This document shows, in pieces, positions 62,442-64,000 of a DNA stretch of 64,000 nt. A program made the translations under genes and the position numbers. Numbering within the stretch: position 1 is the first letter of the stretch; each line of letters opens with the position of its first letter. Source of the stretch: Bacteroidia bacterium (lineage in GTDB: Bacteria > Bacteroidota > Bacteroidia > Flavobacteriales > Flavobacteriaceae); contig JAUIBP010000012.1 of assembly GCA_030427735.1 (NCBI GenBank), forward strand, positions 1 to 64,000, given 5' to 3'. The notes under the pieces are model-generated. The model made no database searches and was not told where the DNA came from. It worked only from the letters and a program-made list of their open reading frames with translations.

Positions 62442-63032
62442 GTGGAAACGAATGATGCAAGTTTTAGAGCGGTCTTTATTTATTCTAAAGGCTACAAACG
62501 GCAGTTGTTAATGTCTTGGAAAGATATTGAAACATTGTCTAAGTTTATAAAAAACACCATAAAGCAGGAGGTTACTATAATAAACACCAATTTAGGTTTA
62601 GATATTTATTATGTGTCGCCAGTAGATATGAAAGCGTTTATTTGCAAATCGTTTTTGTTGTTGCATGCTATTAAGGGACATAAAGAAACCGATTTTAATA
62701 TTATTTCGTTAGCTTCTCACCAAGAAATTAAACAGTATTTATATCATGCGTATCTGCATTGGACTAAAATGCCCTTACTTTTAAAAAGTTACTTAAAAAG
62801 CTTTGTAATACAGTTAAACCGAGATTACTTGCATAATATTACCATTAATAGCTTGCTGTTTTCGGTTTGGTATGCAAATCTTAAACAAATTCGCACCAGA
62901 ATTGGCGGTCAATTAGATCGTAAAGGCATTATTTTAATGGATACTTTACAGGAACTGTATTTAGATCAGAATTACAATCCGTTGGAAAAGTCTTTCATAA
63001 AAGAAGCTTTGCATGAATCGCATCATAATTAG
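62442..63032 (+). CDS. Hypothetical cytoplasmic protein (196 residues)
   Basis: Starts at GTG 62442; the nearby ATGs are out of frame. The N-terminal 60 residues are strand-helix (FRAVFIYSKGYKRQLLMSWKDIETLSKFI) and the rest is mainly helical and basic, without signal or membrane segment. No family recognised. It converges on purU with a 3-base gap. Confidence 0.6.
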   Translation: METNDASFRAVFIYSKGYKRQLLMSWKDIETLSKFIKNTIKQEVTIINTNLGLDIYYVSPVDMKAFICKSFLLLHAIKGHKETDFNIISLASHQEIKQYLYHAYLHWTKMPLLLKSYLKSFVIQLNRDYLHNITINSLLFSVWYANLKQIRTRIGGQLDRKGIILMDTLQELYLDQNYNPLEKSFIKEALHESHHN

Positions 63033-63035
63033 TTT

Positions 63036-63890
63036 CTAATAAAAAATTAGTGTTTTATTGTTAAACACCATCACTTTGCGGTTAATATGCAATTTAATAG
63101 CTGTAGCCAAAACAATTTTTTCTAAATCGCGCCCTTTGGCAATTAAGTCTTCTATAGCGTGGGTATGAGAAACCCGTGCAACATCTTGTTCTATAATTGG
63201 GCCGGCATCTAAATCTTCCGTAACATAATGGCTAGTGGCGCCAATAATTTTTACGCCGCGCTTGTAAGCCGAATGGTAGGGCTTTGCACCAACAAATGCT
63301 GGTAAAAACGAATGGTGAATATTAATTATTTTATTCGGATAAACACTGATTAATTTGCTTGAAACAATTTGCATATAGCGTGCCAAAACAATAAAATCTA
63401 TATTGTGTTTTTGTAATAATTCCAGTTGTTTGGTTTCGGCTGCTTCTTTCGTGTCTTTAGTAACAGGAACGTGATAAAACGGAATATTGTAACTGTCGGC
63501 AATCGTTTTTAAATCGTTGTGATTACTCAAAATAAAAGGAATTTCGGCATGTAATTCTCCTGAATTGTATCGTCCCAAAATATCGTACAAACAATGGTCG
63601 TATTTCGAAACGAAAATGGCCATTTTAGGTTTTACTTCGGCAGTATAAATGCGCCATTTCATTTTAAACTGCAACACAAGAGTGTCTTTAAATGTATTTT
63701 TTAAATGCTCCAAATTAAATGTAGAATCTTGGAATTCACTTTCCAAGCGCATAAAGAAAATGTTCTGTTCGCGGTCTACATGTTGGTCTATATATACAAT
63801 GTTTCCGCCATTATTAGCAATAAAATTAGATACAGCAGCAATAATACCAGATTGGTCGTTGCAGTGCATTAATAGCGTTATTCTATTCAT
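63036..63890 (-). CDS. purU: Formyltetrahydrofolate deformylase
   Basis: 284 residues from the ATG at 63890; a TTG at 63905 would add 5 residues and is less likely. An N-terminal ACT domain (about 1-80: LLMHCNDQSGIIAAVSNFIANNGGNI) precedes the formyltransferase-like catalytic domain with PKMAIFVSKYDHCLYDIL, HNDLKT, VLARYMQIVS, NIHHSFLPAF (the His) and TSHYVTEDLDAGPIIEQD (the Asp). It releases formate from 10-formyl-THF, feeding PurT and balancing one-carbon pools. Confidence 0.95.
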   Translation of the reverse strand: MNRITLLMHCNDQSGIIAAVSNFIANNGGNIVYIDQHVDREQNIFFMRLESEFQDSTFNLEHLKNTFKDTLVLQFKMKWRIYTAEVKPKMAIFVSKYDHCLYDILGRYNSGELHAEIPFILSNHNDLKTIADSYNIPFYHVPVTKDTKEAAETKQLELLQKHNIDFIVLARYMQIVSSKLISVYPNKIINIHHSFLPAFVGAKPYHSAYKRGVKIIGATSHYVTEDLDAGPIIEQDVARVSHTHAIEDLIAKGRDLEKIVLATAIKLHINRKVMVFNNKTLIFY

Positions 63891-64000
63891 AATCTTGTGT
63901 TTCAATACTGCATAAAAATAGTTAGAAAATTATTAGTAGCTGCTTTCTGCTAGGCTTTTAGATAATTTAAGATAAATGAAACTTTTTTTTGAATATTCCG

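Overview
The window is AT-rich chromosomal DNA from a member of the Bacteroidota, almost certainly a flavobacterium (Flavobacteriaceae). The signs are SusC/SusD transporters, a hybrid two-component system (HTCS) regulator, a type IX secretion C-terminal tail, promoters of the Bacteroidota form TTTG / TAnnTTTG, type III glutamine synthetase, and small flavobacterial protein families. I cannot name the species. No rRNA, tRNA, insertion sequence, CRISPR or prophage was seen.

Region 1 (1-11 kb) concerns respiration, nitrogen and stress. A minus-strand operon encodes a copper nitrite reductase fused to cytochrome c (nirK), an FGE-like protein and a Sco copper chaperone. It starts from a promoter carrying two adjacent palindromes. 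A hemerythrin-like protein lies tail to tail with it. On the plus strand follow a soluble histidine kinase and a sigma-54 activator. Directly behind the activator gene is a 9-bp inverted repeat, then a -24/-12 sigma-54 promoter with perfect GG-N10-GC spacing. That promoter reads into a 53-residue Cys-rich protein not previously apparent as a gene, NAD(P)-glutamate dehydrogenase, a GreA/Rnk-like protein, a helical protein and a 29-residue membrane peptide, ending at a strong terminator. This looks like a self-contained sigma-54 regulon and is the least-described system here.

Region 2 (11.2-43.5 kb) is a complete pectin utilisation locus. The first operon holds GH105, GH43, GH28, GH95, CE12, GH3, CE8 and an esterase-CE8 fusion, followed by the HTCS sensor gene. 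The second holds SusC, SusD, a surface beta-helix protein, PL1 pectate lyase, a type IX secreted CE8 and, behind its own promoter, GH2. The logic is surface demethylation and cleavage (CE8, PL1), uptake by SusCD, periplasmic deacetylation (CE12, esterase), chain trimming (GH28, GH105) and side-chain removal (GH43, GH95, GH3, GH2). Both operon promoters carry tandem copies of a 20-bp box at the same 20-bp distance from the -7 element; this is very probably the HTCS operator.

Region 3 (43.5-64 kb) is mostly housekeeping: a PhnB-like protein, a YiiX-like hydrolase, apt, a BlaI/BlaR1 pair with its own dyad operators, a cation/Ca exchanger, divergent type II and type III glutamine synthetases, purM, a DUF3078 protein, B12-dependent ribonucleotide reductase, prfA, pyrF, a BtuF-like protein, two small paralogous proteins and purU. 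Several small genes and orphan structures lie between them.
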